Below, one piece after another: positions 22,121-31,164 of a stretch of 64,000 bases of DNA. The stretch is from Rhizobium sp. TH2 (GTDB lineage Bacteria > Pseudomonadota > Alphaproteobacteria > Rhizobiales > Rhizobiaceae), in contig NZ_CP062231.1 in the NCBI RefSeq assembly GCF_024707525.1, positions 806,001-870,000 on the forward strand, given 5' to 3'. A program made the position numbers and the translations under genes. The notes under the pieces are model-generated. The model had not been told where the DNA came from. It made no database searches and saw only the letters and a program-made list of their open reading frames with translations. Position 1 is the stretch's first letter; every line of letters starts with the position of its first letter.

Positions 22121-22148
22121 TGATTATATCATTGAATGCGACGTCGCA
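22121..22148. promoter_or_regulatory. Adjacent inverted repeats upstream of metH
   Basis: TGAT-TAT-ATCA lies at 22121-22131, and a perfect 12-base palindrome TGCGACGTCGCA at 22137-22148, 39-66 bases upstream of the metH start. Either could be the operator of a methionine-pathway repressor (ArsR-type SahR or LysR-type MetR families act on metH in other bacteria). I could not fold a convincing SAM or SAH riboswitch here. Confidence 0.35.
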
Positions 22149-22252
22149 ATGAAAATATCTGAATCGCTTGGGCAGCGCAGGCAAAAAGCCGATGACGACG
22201 TGCCTTTCACGCGATACAAGCGCATCAACATAAAACGAGAGGGAAGTCGTTC

Positions 22253-22288
22253 ATGGCGCTTACGATGAATTTCTGGATCAATCCGTGA
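22253..22288 (+). CDS. Possible 11-residue leader peptide coupled to rsgA
   Basis: ATG at 22253 follows GAGGGAAG at a good distance and encodes MALTMNFWINP. Its TGA (22286-22288) overlaps the GTG start of rsgA as GTGA. The rsgA start has no good ribosome site of its own, so translation of this mini-gene may deliver ribosomes to it. For a ribosome-assembly GTPase such coupling could sense translation state. Short frames arise by chance, so this remains a hypothesis. Confidence 0.4.
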   Translation: MALTMNFWINP

Positions 22289-23307
22289 CCAACATCATTG
22301 GCTCTGAACCGCTGGCATCGCTCGGCTGGTCCGATTTTTTCGCCGCCCAAATCGAGGAGGGCGAGGCGGATTTTGCACCGCGCCGCATTTCATCGGTCCA
22401 TCGCGCCCGCCTTGAAGCGGTCGATGTCTCGGGGCCGGTCCACCTCGATCTTCCTCCCAACGCCAATACGGCGGAATTCGCTGTCGGCGACTGGGTTCTC
22501 GCCGATCCGTGGTCCGGCGCGTTCATCCGTCGTCTCGAGCGCCGGACCTTGCTGCAACGGCGCACCGAAGGCCGGAACGGCCAGCAACTGGCGGCCGCCA
22601 ATGTCGATACGCTGTTCATCGTCACCTCGTGCAATGCCGATTTCAACCCAGGGCGGCTCGAACGCTACCTGATCATGGCGAACGAGGCAGGCACCACGCC
22701 GGTGATCGTGCTGACCAAAGCCGACACATCAGACGACGCCCGTGGCTATGAGCAGGATGCGATGTCCCTGCAGCGAAATCTGCCGGTCGTTGTCCTGAAC
22801 GCAAAGTCCCCCGATGCCGTCGATATACTTGCCCCCTGGTGCGGCCCTGGGCAGACCGTGGCGCTGGTCGGCTCATCCGGTGTCGGCAAGTCGACCCTGG
22901 TGAACACGCTCGCCGGGACCGGGCGCGACGGCATCCAGAAAACCGGGGATATCCGCGCGCATGACGCAAAAGGCCGCCACACCACCACGGCGCGGTCGCT
23001 GCATGCGCTTCCCGGCGGCGGCTGGATCATCGACACGCCGGGGATACGGACGCTCTATGTGAGCGACGTGACCGACGGCATCGACACGCTCTATGCAGAA
23101 ATCACCGATCTCGCGCCGCTTTGCCGGTTTCGCGATTGCACCCACGAACATGAACCGGGCTGCGCCGTTCAGGCTGCCGTGGCCGCTGGCACCCTGTCCG
23201 CCGAACGCCTGCAACGCTGGCGCACCCTGCGCGACGAAAATCGCGACAAGACGCCGGTGCTGACCGGACCAAAAGGCAACAAGGTTATCCGTAAGAACAG
23301 ACGCTGA
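22285..23307 (+). CDS. rsgA: Ribosome small-subunit-dependent GTPase A
   Basis: A 340-residue circularly permuted GTPase: the G4 motif (VLTKAD) comes first near residue 144, then G1 (GSSGVGKST) near 195, a TTT switch in GRHTTTARSL, and G3 (DTPGIR). An N-terminal OB-fold precedes it, and a zinc site CRFRDCTHEHEPGC lies near residue 280. RsgA matures the 30S subunit and checks its decoding centre. The start is GTG at 22285; no in-frame ATG lies nearby upstream. A leader peptide overlaps this start. Confidence 0.93.
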   Translation: MTNIIGSEPLASLGWSDFFAAQIEEGEADFAPRRISSVHRARLEAVDVSGPVHLDLPPNANTAEFAVGDWVLADPWSGAFIRRLERRTLLQRRTEGRNGQQLAAANVDTLFIVTSCNADFNPGRLERYLIMANEAGTTPVIVLTKADTSDDARGYEQDAMSLQRNLPVVVLNAKSPDAVDILAPWCGPGQTVALVGSSGVGKSTLVNTLAGTGRDGIQKTGDIRAHDAKGRHTTTARSLHALPGGGWIIDTPGIRTLYVSDVTDGIDTLYAEITDLAPLCRFRDCTHEHEPGCAVQAAVAAGTLSAERLQRWRTLRDENRDKTPVLTGPKGNKVIRKNRR

Positions 23308-23488
23308 CTTTGCCGGTTTTGCCCCGGCCTTTCGTCTGCATTGAAAAAAGCATCCGTCAAGCCCATATTTGACGCACGAGAATGCCGCCGCCTGTGGTAT
23401 GTCGCCAAATACGCGGCCCATTTCCCTCACACCTCGATCATAAATGCGCTTTGGCACGACGCCGGAGCGATCAATTCAGGAGTCTCCC

Positions 23489-23647
23489 ATGTCCGACAAG
23501 AAAACGAATGCCGCCGAAAAGCCTTATGAACCGATCCAGTTCGCCAAGAAGCACCGTATTTCCGTCGAGGATGCCAAGGCGATCATCGCCAAGCACGGCG
23601 CCGACCGCAAGTCCGCCGACAAGGAAGGCCGGCGCGTAAGTGTCTAA
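23489..23647 (+). CDS. Small DUF3606-like protein
   Basis: A 52-residue protein from ATG 23489 with AGGAG upstream. The core FAKKHRISVEDAKAIIAKHG reads as a helix-turn-helix-like hairpin seen in DUF3606 and related small rhizobial proteins, ending in a basic tail RKSADKEGRR. Function unknown. It follows rsgA by 180 bases and probably has its own promoter. Confidence 0.6.
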   Translation: MSDKKTNAAEKPYEPIQFAKKHRISVEDAKAIIAKHGADRKSADKEGRRVSV

Positions 23648-23865
23648 CGGTGAAATCGCGTCACGGGCAATCGACCACGTGGCGCGATACCTCTCGTCGA
23701 AAATTTGGAATATCGGCGCGGTGTTTTGGCGGCAGTCGTGTTCGTGGTCAGCAACACTGATTTGGAAGTCAGTGTCGAAAATGAGCTGAAGTCTCCGCGA
23801 TCCGAAGTCGTCAGCAGCGTTGAAACCGGTCAAGGTCCACAACCCAGGCTGCGCTCTATTCGAAG

Positions 23866-24105
23866 CGTCCTATTGACGAGGACCTTTGCCGCAACGAGCT
23901 TTCGCCAGCTGAGCGCGCCACGCAGACGGCAAGGCGCAAGGCGATTTACCTCGAACTCCACCCGAAGGCCGCCCAAGGCATTGCGGGCGCGGAAGCGCGA
24001 CATGGTCGTGCAACTGAAAACTTTTCGTTTGCAGCATGGGTTAGATTAATCGCGGCCAAAGCAGTCAGTCAGTCTGATGCCAAACGCAGCCGGCAAGTTG
24101 GTTAA
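23866..24105 (+). pseudogene. Remnant of a ParB-like (plasmid/phage) protein
   Basis: The frame encodes about 79 residues containing EDLCRNELSPAERATQTARRKAIY and ENFSFAAWVR, which resemble the part after the ParB nuclease fold in phage and plasmid ParB-like proteins (E-N-L-x-R-x-E-L-x-x-x-E-R-A). There is no start codon with a ribosome site, and the preceding 200 bases do not read in frame. It is taken as decayed mobile DNA near tRNA-Thr. Confidence 0.5.
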
Positions 24106-24193
24106 GGGGCCACCCACCGGCCGCGCATTCATGCGCAGCGCACTACTAATTTCCCACCGGGGCCTTGCGCGGACCTTGCGCGGCGGGCGGAAC

Positions 24194-24520
24194 CTATGTT
24201 GCGGGAGGACGATACCGAATTGACTTTGCTTTGCCCAAGGCCTCAATCGTGTCCTCTACGGTTAAAAGGACTACAGTTTCAATGGAACTGAGCGCTCCTC
24301 CCGCGCCGATCGCAAGCGCGACGGCCGCCATTGAAACATTGTCAGGCGCCTCCCACAAATTCCAACCATCACGCTCCCCAAACGCGTACCAGAACCCATG
24401 GAGCTTTCCGCCCACTGATTCAATGTAGGCGCGTGCAGCGTCTCGTCGGTCTTCGGGCTTTTCGATCATACGTGCCCAAGTCTCAGGCGTGTAACTGAAG
24501 CGAGTAAGATACATTGCCAT
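24194..24520 (-). CDS. GYD domain protein
   Basis: A 108-residue protein from ATG 24520, which has AAGGAGG six bases upstream. It begins MAMYLTRFSYTPETWARMIE, contains AARAYIESVGGKLHGFWYAF and ERDGWNLWEAPDNVSMAAVA, and ends with a short basic tail: the GYD family pattern, a ferredoxin-like dimeric alpha/beta-barrel fold. The role of GYD proteins is unknown. It sits alone between a ParB-like remnant and tRNA-Thr, which suggests accessory DNA. Confidence 0.8.
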   Translation of the reverse strand: MAMYLTRFSYTPETWARMIEKPEDRRDAARAYIESVGGKLHGFWYAFGERDGWNLWEAPDNVSMAAVALAIGAGGALSSIETVVLLTVEDTIEALGKAKSIRYRPPAT

Positions 24521-24762
24521 AGCTGCCTCCTTGGTCTGGAAAGTGCAGTAAACGCTCAAACCAAAAAGAGCACCAGCGTTTTCTAATATATGGTTCCGGA
24601 GGCCCGACCGGGTGCCATCGTCTTCATCTGGACTTGAGAGTGGAGTTCTGGACTCGGGCGCGCCTCGCACCAAACGGGCCGCCGAAAGGGGGGTTAATAG
24701 GTGGATAGCCCGGCGAGGAAAAGCCTAATATTCGTTATATAACAATAGATTAGTGGAAAAAC

Positions 24763-24837
24763 TGGTGCTGCGAGAGAGGATTGAACTCTCGACCTCACCC
24801 TTACCAAGGGTGTGCTCTACCACTGAGCTACCGCAGC
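24763..24837 (-). tRNA. tRNA-Thr (anticodon GGT)
   Basis: Seventy-five bases on the reverse strand fold as a complete cloverleaf: acceptor GCTGCGG/TCGCAGC, D-arm GCTC/GAGC, anticodon stem CACCC/GGGTG with loop TTGGTAA, T-arm GAGAG/CTCTC with TTCAATC, and encoded ACCA. The anticodon GGT reads ACC. Confidence 0.96.
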
Positions 24838-24987
24838 ATTTGCCCCGGCGACGCATGTTGCTATCGGCCGGTGAAGCGGGCTGGCTATTGCCATAGGTTT
24901 TCCATCAGCGCAAGCGCATTTCCCGATAACGCAAAAGTTTTTGGCGGATAGCTTCCGGCCCGTCCGGATTTGTCTTATGAGCATGGG

Positions 24988-25221
24988 ATGAGCATCGACG
25001 AGGAAAACGGCGGCGAGGAAACTCCCCTATCGGCCGATATGCCGGCATCGAAGCGCGCGCGGCAGGAGCAGCTTGCCCGCAAGGCCGCCGAGCGCGACCT
25101 CAGGCTGAAGGCGCAGCTCAGGGCGAACCTGCAGCGCCGCAAGGTCCAGACGCGCGCCCGCCGCGAGGGTGAGGAGGACAGCCGTCCCGGCGATCTCCCG
25201 ACGCTTCGCGAAGAGCGCTGA
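24988..25221 (+). CDS. Small charged hypothetical protein upstream of murA
   Basis: A 77-residue protein from ATG 24988 (a TTG at 24970 is possible). It is made of acidic N-terminal residues followed by a long Ala/Arg/Lys/Gln helix (LARKAAERDLRLKAQLRANL) and an acidic end. Such a helix can bind nucleic acid or form a coiled coil. No domain recognised. Codon use resembles the core genes around it. Confidence 0.5.
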   Translation: MSIDEENGGEETPLSADMPASKRARQEQLARKAAERDLRLKAQLRANLQRRKVQTRARREGEEDSRPGDLPTLREER

Positions 25222-25362
25222 CCGGCCGCCCCAATTTCCCCCAAATTCCGGGCTTAACCGCATTTGCCCGCCTTCCTTGAATGTGCGTACTCAATCGTTT
25301 AAATGAGCCGGGATTTTTGAGAGGCGCCGCACCTCCCGCCGCGCCCACGGGGAAAGACTTTT

Positions 25363-26655
25363 ATGGATCGCATCAAGATTGTGGGCGGCCGTCCGCTCGA
25401 AGGCATTATTCCCATTTCCGGCGCCAAGAATGCGGCTTTGCCGCTGATGATCGCCTCGCTGATGACCTCGGACACGCTCACCCTCGAAAACGTGCCGCAT
25501 CTCGCCGATGTCGAGCAATTGATCCGCATTCTCGGCAATCATGGCGTCGATGTCTCGGTCAATGGCCGGCGCGAGAATCAGGACGGCTCCTACGCACGCA
25601 CCATCCATTTCACCTGCCGCACGATCGCCGATGTGACCGCGCCCTATGAGCTGGTTTCCAAGATGCGCGCGAGCTTCTGGGTCATCGGGCCGCTTCTCGC
25701 CCGCGAAGGCCATTGCCGCGTCTCGCTGCCGGGTGGCTGCGCCATCGGCACGCGTCCGGTCGATCTTTTCCTCGAAAGCCTGAAGGCGCTCGGCGCCGAG
25801 ATGGATATCGACAACGGCTATGTGAACGCCCGTGCCCCTAAGGGCGGCCTGATCGGCGCGAGATACACCTTCCCCAAGGTTTCCGTCGGCGCCACGCATG
25901 TGATGCTGATGGCCGCCAGCCTTGCCAACGGCACGACCGTTATCGGCAATGCGGCCCGGGAGCCTGAAATCGTCGATCTCGCCAAGTGCCTCAACGCGAT
26001 GGGCGCCAAGATTACCGGCGCCGGCACCCCGACCATCACCATCGAAGGCGTCACCTCGCTTGCCGGTGCCCGCCACCGCGTCATGCCCGACCGCATCGAG
26101 ACCGGCACCTATGCCATGGCCGTGGCCATGACCGGCGGCGATGTCGAGATCACCGAAACCGATCCGTCCTTCCTCGAAACGGCGCTGGAAGCGATCCGCC
26201 GCACCGGCGCCGAGGTTACGAACACGGCGCGCGGCATTCGCGTGCGCCGCAATGGCGGCGGCATCAATCCGGTCGATGTGGTCACCGATCCTTATCCGGG
26301 TTTTCCCACCGACATGCAGGCACAGTTCATGGGCCTTATGACGCGTTCGAGCGGCGTGTCGCATATCACCGAGACGATTTTCGAAAACCGTTTCATGCAT
26401 GTGCAGGAACTGGCGCGTCTTGGCGCCAAGATCACCCTGCACGGCCAGACCGCCACCATCGAAGGCGTCGACCGCCTCAAGGGCGCCCAGGTCATGGCGA
26501 CCGATCTTCGTGCCTCGGTCTCACTGGTCATCGCGGGCCTTGCGGCAGAGGGCGAAACCACGGTGTCGCGCGTCTATCACCTCGATCGCGGCTTCGAGCG
26601 GCTCGAGGAAAAGCTCACCCGTTGCGGCGCAATCGTCGAGCGCATCAGCGATTGA
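25363..26655 (+). CDS. murA: UDP-N-acetylglucosamine 1-carboxyvinyltransferase
   Basis: A 430-residue protein of normal length. [17 protein letters not shown] carries the substrate-binding Lys, and [20 protein letters not shown] holds the catalytic Cys that fosfomycin alkylates; the catalytic Asp is in the late [16 protein letters not shown] segment. MurA adds enolpyruvate to UDP-GlcNAc, the first committed step of peptidoglycan synthesis in the cytosol. It opens the conserved block that continues through DUF2948, hisD and beyond. Confidence 0.97.
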   Translation: MDRIKIVGGRPLEGIIPISGAKNAALPLMIASLMTSDTLTLENVPHLADVEQLIRILGNHGVDVSVNGRRENQDGSYARTIHFTCRTIADVTAPYELVSKMRASFWVIGPLLAREGHCRVSLPGGCAIGTRPVDLFLESLKALGAEMDIDNGYVNARAPKGGLIGARYTFPKVSVGATHVMLMAASLANGTTVIGNAAREPEIVDLAKCLNAMGAKITGAGTPTITIEGVTSLAGARHRVMPDRIETGTYAMAVAMTGGDVEITETDPSFLETALEAIRRTGAEVTNTARGIRVRRNGGGINPVDVVTDPYPGFPTDMQAQFMGLMTRSSGVSHITETIFENRFMHVQELARLGAKITLHGQTATIEGVDRLKGAQVMATDLRASVSLVIAGLAAEGETTVSRVYHLDRGFERLEEKLTRCGAIVERISD

Positions 26656-26743
26656 CGTTGCGAAACGGCTTCACGCACCTTATCTGACAACCGGATCGAG
26701 GCGCCCTGCAACGGGGGCGCCGGCACAACCCGGATTAACGGCC

Positions 26744-27181
26744 ATGACGCTCAAACTTCTGGCACTTGACGATGCGGACCTGGAGGTCGTGTCGGCCCAT
26801 ATGCAGGACGCCGTCTTCAAGACCGGCGACGTGCAATACTGGCCGTCGCGCAAGCAGTTCGCCGTCGCGGCGAATCGCTTTGTCTGGGAAAACACGGCGG
26901 TGGGCGATCAGCCGCTCGAGCGCAGGCGTGCCGCGCTGGTTTTCAAGCAGGTCAAGTCGGTGCGCTCGGTCGGTTTCGACCGCAAGGCGGATGAGAATGT
27001 CCTGTCCCTGCTCGCCGTGACCTTCGAGAAGGAAGGCGAAGGGCCGGATGGCGCCGTCGAACTCGTGCTTTCCGGCGGTGGTTCTATCCTGCTCGATGTG
27101 GACTGCATCGAAGTTCAGCTTGCGGATACCGGCGGAGCATGGGAAACGAAGCTGAAGCCGCGCCATCCGGGTGCGGCCTGA
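26744..27181 (+). CDS. DUF2948 family protein
   Basis: A 145-residue protein starting MTLKLLALDDADLEVVSAHM, with QYWPSRKQFAVAANRFVWE and a C-terminal ILLDVDCIEVQLADTGGAWE: the pattern of DUF2948, which sits between murA and hisD in many rhizobia. Function unknown. ATG 26744 is chosen because the frame upstream has no homology. Confidence 0.88.
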   Translation: MTLKLLALDDADLEVVSAHMQDAVFKTGDVQYWPSRKQFAVAANRFVWENTAVGDQPLERRRAALVFKQVKSVRSVGFDRKADENVLSLLAVTFEKEGEGPDGAVELVLSGGGSILLDVDCIEVQLADTGGAWETKLKPRHPGAA

Positions 27182-27202
27182 CACCCAAGGCACGGGGGCA
27201 TC

Positions 27203-28501
27203 TTGGCAATCTGGCTCAACTTCGAGGCGCCTGACTTCGAGCGCGATTTCTCAGGCTTTCTCACCACCAAGCGCGAGGCGTCGGAAGACGTCAATATTGC
27301 CGTCAAGGCGATCATCTCCGATGTCGTGGCGAGGGGCGACGCAGCGCTCAAGGATTATTCGCTCAGGTTCGATGCGCTCGATTTCAACCATGTTCCGATG
27401 CGTGTCACGGTCGATGACCTCGATGTCGCCGAACGCGCCATAGAGCCCGCCGTTCGCGACGCGCTGCATCTGGCGGCAGAGCGAATCGAGCGGCACCATA
27501 GGCGCCAGCTTCCCAAGGACGATATCTATCAGGACGCGCTGGGCGTGACGCTCGGATCGCGCTGGACCGCGATCGAGGCTGTCGGTCTCTACGTGCCGGG
27601 CGGCATGGCCAGCTATCCGAGTTCGGTTCTGATGAATGCGATTCCCGCGCGGGTCGCGGGCGTGCCGCGCATTGTCATGGTCGTGCCGGCCCGCAAAGGC
27701 GCGATCAATCCGGCCGTGCTGGCGGCCGCGAAAATCGCCGGTATCAACGAGATCTATCGCATCGGCGGCGCGCAGGCGGTGGCAGCCTTGGCTTTCGGAA
27801 CCGAGACGATCAGTCCGGTGGCCAAGATCACCGGCCCCGGCAATGCCTATGTGGCGGCCGCCAAGCGCCAGGTTTTCGGCACGGTCGGCATAGATATGAT
27901 CGCCGGCCCATCCGAGGTTCTGATCATAGCCGACAGGGATAATGACCCGGATTGGCTGGCTGCCGACCTGCTGGCACAGGCCGAGCACGATACCGGCGCG
28001 CAGTCGATCCTGATCACTGATGACGAGCCCTTCGCCAAATCCGTCGAAACCGCAGTCGAACGGCAGCTCAAGCGGCTCTCCCGTGCCGAGACCGCCGCCG
28101 CGAGCTGGCGCGATTTCGGTGCGATCATCCTGGTGCCCGATCTCGAAAAATCCGTGCCGCTGGCCGATCGCATCGCCGCCGAGCATGTCGAAATCGCCAC
28201 TTCTGATCCCGATGCGCTGATGCTGAAGATCCGCAATGCCGGAGCCTTCTTCCTCGGCCGTCATACGCCCGAAGTGATCGGCGACTATGTCGGTGGCTCG
28301 AACCATGTGCTGCCGACGGCGCGCTCGGCCCGCTTCTCCTCAGGCCTCTCGGTGCTCGATTACATGAAGCGCAGTTCCATCCTCCGGCTTGACGCCGCCC
28401 AGTTGAAGACGCTTGCGCCCGCTGCGATCACGCTCGCCGAATGTGAGGGCCTTGATGCGCATGCCCGCTCCGTCGCCATCCGATTGAACCCGGAGGCCTA
28501 A
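27203..28501 (+). CDS. hisD: Histidinol dehydrogenase
   Basis: A 432-residue protein of family length, TTG start, 21 bases after DUF2948. [24 protein letters not shown] begins the NAD-binding half, then [41 protein letters not shown] gives the zinc-binding Gln and His, and [14 protein letters not shown] the catalytic His pair. It oxidises histidinol to histidine in two NAD-dependent steps. Close spacing with its neighbours implies one mRNA. Confidence 0.97.
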   Translation: MAIWLNFEAPDFERDFSGFLTTKREASEDVNIAVKAIISDVVARGDAALKDYSLRFDALDFNHVPMRVTVDDLDVAERAIEPAVRDALHLAAERIERHHRRQLPKDDIYQDALGVTLGSRWTAIEAVGLYVPGGMASYPSSVLMNAIPARVAGVPRIVMVVPARKGAINPAVLAAAKIAGINEIYRIGGAQAVAALAFGTETISPVAKITGPGNAYVAAAKRQVFGTVGIDMIAGPSEVLIIADRDNDPDWLAADLLAQAEHDTGAQSILITDDEPFAKSVETAVERQLKRLSRAETAAASWRDFGAIILVPDLEKSVPLADRIAAEHVEIATSDPDALMLKIRNAGAFFLGRHTPEVIGDYVGGSNHVLPTARSARFSSGLSVLDYMKRSSILRLDAAQLKTLAPAAITLAECEGLDAHARSVAIRLNPEA

Positions 28502-28504
28502 GCG

Positions 28505-28978
28505 ATGGGTGAGGGCGCTTACCGGCTTTCGGACATTGTGCTCGATGAATCCATCGGGCGCTCAACGCCGGATGTCGAGCACGAGCGCGCCGTCGCCATC
28601 TTCGATCTTCTTGAGGAGAATTCGTTCACACCCAATGGCCATGCGGGCGGCCCCTACCACCTCAAGCTCTCGCTCATGGAGCAAAAGCTGGTTCTGTCGA
28701 TCAGCACCGAAGAGGGAGCTGCCGTCACCACCCACATCCTGTCGCTGACGCCCCTCCGCCGGATCATCAAGGATTACTTTATGATCTGCGAGAGCTATTA
28801 CCAGGCGATCCGCTCCTCGACGCCCAGCCAGATCGAGGCGATCGACATGGGCCGGCGCGGCATCCACAACGAGGGCTCACAGACCCTGCAGGATCGCCTG
28901 AGCGGCAAGATCACGCTCGATTTCGACACGGCGCGGCGCCTCTTCACGCTGGTCTGCGTGCTCTACTGGCGGGGCTGA
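28505..28978 (+). CDS. UPF0262 family protein
   Basis: A 157-residue protein three bases after hisD. It has [22 protein letters not shown] at the start, [20 protein letters not shown] in the middle and [13 protein letters not shown] at the end, the conserved blocks of UPF0262, a family restricted to alphaproteobacteria. Function unknown. Its fixed place between hisD and a phosphatase gene is typical for the order. Confidence 0.93.
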   Translation: MGEGAYRLSDIVLDESIGRSTPDVEHERAVAIFDLLEENSFTPNGHAGGPYHLKLSLMEQKLVLSISTEEGAAVTTHILSLTPLRRIIKDYFMICESYYQAIRSSTPSQIEAIDMGRRGIHNEGSQTLQDRLSGKITLDFDTARRLFTLVCVLYWRG

Positions 28979-28983
28979 GCCTG

Positions 28984-29454
28984 ATGGCGAACCCCAACGA
29001 ACCGGCAAATGAAGGGAAGCGGCCGGGCGCGGTGCTTTTCATGTGCGGCATGAACTCGATCCGCTCGCCGATGGCCGAGGCGATCGCGCGCCACTACCTG
29101 CCGCAGAGTGTCTATGTCGCTTCCGCCGGCGTGCGGCGCGGCGAGCGCGACCCTTTCGTCGATGCGGTGCTCGATGAGATCGGGCTCACGCTCGGCCGCC
29201 ACCAGCCGCATCTGCTTGATGATCTGGAGGATGATTACTTTGACCTGATCGTCACACTGGCGCCGGAAGCCCACCACAAGGCCCTTGATCTCACGCGCTC
29301 GTGGTCGGTGGATGTCGACTATTGGCCGACGCCCGATCCCACCGTGGCATCAGGCACGCGCGAGCAGATACTGGATGCCTATCGCGACGTGCGCGACCAC
29401 ATTTCAAGGCTCATCATGGCACGGCTCGTGCGCAAGAACGGCCAGGGCGCCTGA
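28984..29454 (+). CDS. Low-molecular-weight protein-tyrosine phosphatase / arsenate reductase-like protein
   Basis: A 156-residue protein with the P-loop CGMNSIRS (C-x5-R-S) near residue 21 and a later WPTPDP with the general-acid Asp near residue 118. This is the low-molecular-weight tyrosine phosphatase fold, which also includes thioredoxin-type arsenate reductases. The extra cysteines of ArsC-type reductases are not evident, so phosphatase activity is more likely. It starts five bases after UPF0262 within the core operon. Confidence 0.85.
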   Translation: MANPNEPANEGKRPGAVLFMCGMNSIRSPMAEAIARHYLPQSVYVASAGVRRGERDPFVDAVLDEIGLTLGRHQPHLLDDLEDDYFDLIVTLAPEAHHKALDLTRSWSVDVDYWPTPDPTVASGTREQILDAYRDVRDHISRLIMARLVRKNGQGA

Positions 29455-29609
29455 AAAATTGGTGATTTTGATGCCGAGGCCTGCAAATTAGGCAGAAAAT
29501 CGCTGATAGAGCGGTTGAGAATGCCCAGACTTTTGTGTAGTTTCCGCGCCAATTCGCGACCGGGCGCATTCTACCCCATCGTGTGAACCTCTAGGAAGAT
29601 ACCCCAAAT

Positions 29610-29828
29610 ATGCCGAAAGAAGAAGTTCTGGAATTTCCGGGAATCGTTACTGAATTGCTGCCGAATGCCACATTCCGCGTGAAGCTCGAAAACGAGCATG
29701 AGATCATCGCCCATACGGCCGGCCGCATGCGCAAGAACCGCATCCGCGTTCTCGCAGGCGACAAGGTGCTGGTCGAGATGACGCCCTATGACCTGACCAA
29801 GGGCCGCATCACCTATCGTTTCAAGTGA
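29610..29828 (+). CDS. infA: Translation initiation factor IF-1
   Basis: A 72-residue OB-fold protein starting [20 protein letters not shown], with [20 protein letters not shown] and a C-terminal [13 protein letters not shown]: standard IF-1. It binds the A site of the 30S subunit during initiation. A gap of 155 bases before it likely holds its own promoter. Confidence 0.97.
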   Translation: MPKEEVLEFPGIVTELLPNATFRVKLENEHEIIAHTAGRMRKNRIRVLAGDKVLVEMTPYDLTKGRITYRFK

Positions 29829-29850
29829 CATTTCATAGGGCAGGCGCCGG

Positions 29851-30468
29851 ATGCTGAAATCAAGGCTGATACTGGCATCGGGCTCGCCACGCCGTCTCGA
29901 CCTGCTTGCGCAGGCCGGCATTACCCCCGACAAGCTGCTGCCGATGGATCTCGACGAGACGCCGAAGCGTGCCGAGCATCCGCGCTCGCTCGCCCGACGC
30001 CTGGCGCATGAAAAGGCCGAAGCCGCGTTCCAGCATGTGCGCGGCGACCCGGCCTGGGCCGGCAGTTACATTCTGGCGGCCGACACGGTTGTCGCGGTCG
30101 GCCGGCGTATTCTCGGCAAGCCGGAATATGTCGAGGAGGCGTCCTCGGCACTGCATCTGCTCTCGGGCCGCAGCCACTGGGTCTATACCGGCATCTGCCT
30201 CATCACGCCGCAAAGCACGACGCGCCTGAAGGTCGTCGAGACCAAGGTGCGTTTCAAGCGGCTGTCCGGCATTGAACTCAAGAGCTATCTCGCCTCCGGC
30301 GATTGGCGCGGCAAGGCCGGCGGCTATGGCATCCAGGGCTTTGCCGGCACGTTCATACAAAAGCTTTCAGGCTCCTATACAGCCGTCGTCGGACTGCCAC
30401 TGTCTGAGACCGTGCAACTTCTCAACGGCGAGGGCTACGAGTTCCACGACAAATGGCAAGAGGGCTGA
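29851..30468 (+). CDS. maf: Maf family nucleoside triphosphate pyrophosphatase
   Basis: A 205-residue protein with ILASGSPRRLDLLAQAGI (N-terminal S-x-S-x-R-R phosphate-binding motif), LARRLAHEKAEAA, ILAADTVVAVGRRILGKPE (catalytic Asp) and GDWRGKAGGYGIQGFAGTFI. Maf enzymes hydrolyse modified or canonical nucleoside triphosphates and are linked to septum control. It lies 22 bases after infA and three before yacG. Confidence 0.95.
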   Translation: MLKSRLILASGSPRRLDLLAQAGITPDKLLPMDLDETPKRAEHPRSLARRLAHEKAEAAFQHVRGDPAWAGSYILAADTVVAVGRRILGKPEYVEEASSALHLLSGRSHWVYTGICLITPQSTTRLKVVETKVRFKRLSGIELKSYLASGDWRGKAGGYGIQGFAGTFIQKLSGSYTAVVGLPLSETVQLLNGEGYEFHDKWQEG

Positions 30469-30471
30469 GAA

Positions 30472-30681
30472 TTGGCTTCCAACGTTGAACCGCTGCGCAA
30501 GGCCCGGCCGTGCCCGGAATGTAAACGGCCCTCGACGCGCGAAAACTATCCGTTCTGCTCCGATCGCTGCCGCAATCTCGACCTCTCGCGCTGGCTGACC
30601 GGCGCCTATGCGATCCCGGTCGCCGACGACGAGTCGAAGGCGGATGAAGAGGAAGAAGCCAGGCGCCACGACGGCGAATAA
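30472..30681 (+). CDS. yacG: DNA gyrase inhibitor YacG
   Basis: A 69-residue protein with TTG start. The zinc site is CPECKRPS...FPFCSDRCRN-like (CPEC and CSDRCR, four Cys), followed by LDLSRWLTGAYAIP, the YacG signature, and an acidic tail. YacG binds GyrB and blocks DNA binding. It ends the core block before tRNA-Phe. Confidence 0.95.
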   Translation: MASNVEPLRKARPCPECKRPSTRENYPFCSDRCRNLDLSRWLTGAYAIPVADDESKADEEEEARRHDGE

Positions 30682-30824
30682 TTTCAAGCTTTTACAAAGG
30701 CTTGGACGTTGTCAAAAAAATGTCGGATTGGGGCTTGCACCGAAAGGTCAAGATGCTATAACCCCGCTCGCTTCCGGGGCGCACCAACCCCCGGCAGTCT
30801 CGAAAGAGACCGCGACAAGCATTT

Positions 30825-30900
30825 GCCCGGGTAGCTCAGTTGGTAGAGCAGCGGATTGAAAATCCGCGTGTCACTGGTTCGATTCCGGTCCCGGGCACCA
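30825..30900 (+). tRNA. tRNA-Phe (anticodon GAA)
   Basis: A complete 76-base cloverleaf: acceptor GCCCGGG/CCCGGGC, D-arm GCTC/GAGC, anticodon stem GCGGA/TCCGC with loop TTGAAAA, T-arm with GGTTCGATTCC, and encoded ACCA. It marks the end of the conserved block; everything beyond looks accessory, so its 3' end may be an integration site. Confidence 0.97.
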
Positions 30901-30954
30901 TCAATACCAGCTAACTAATTGATTTAGCGACATAGTTTGATTTTTCAAAAAATT

Positions 30955-31164
30955 TTATCCCCCTTTTAGTCCACCTATCATCACGCGTTTCACCCTCAAG
31001 GCAGCAGTTTGAGAGTGCCACTTACAAACGATTCCGTCACCATCTCCATCCAAGCCATCGACGTCGTAGCCGAGGACCTGGACGCGGCGGGGATGGAGTC
31101 GGAACTCTACCGTCATCGACGACGTTACTGCTTGGCTATCAAGCGGGAGCGACGACATGAACAA
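30955..31164 (-). CDS. Possible small protein with an Excalibur-like calcium motif
   Basis: A 69-residue reverse-strand frame containing YDVDGLDGDGDGIVCKW, an EF-hand-like D-x-D-x-D-G loop followed by Cys as in Excalibur domains, which often accompany extracellular nucleases. A broken SNase-type nuclease lies 1.2 kb away. The upstream part lacks a signal peptide and has no family match, so it may be a fragment. Confidence 0.33.
   Translation of the reverse strand: MFMSSLPLDSQAVTSSMTVEFRLHPRRVQVLGYDVDGLDGDGDGIVCKWHSQTAALRVKRVMIGGLKGG

Noticed and set aside
22083..22260. Possible SAM or SAH riboswitch before metH
   Set aside because: I could not form the conserved pseudoknot or match SAM-II/SAH consensus blocks; only simple inverted repeats are clear.
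23705..24049. 114-residue forward frame in the accessory patch
   Set aside because: It shows no domain, while another frame of the same DNA reads as a ParB-like remnant.
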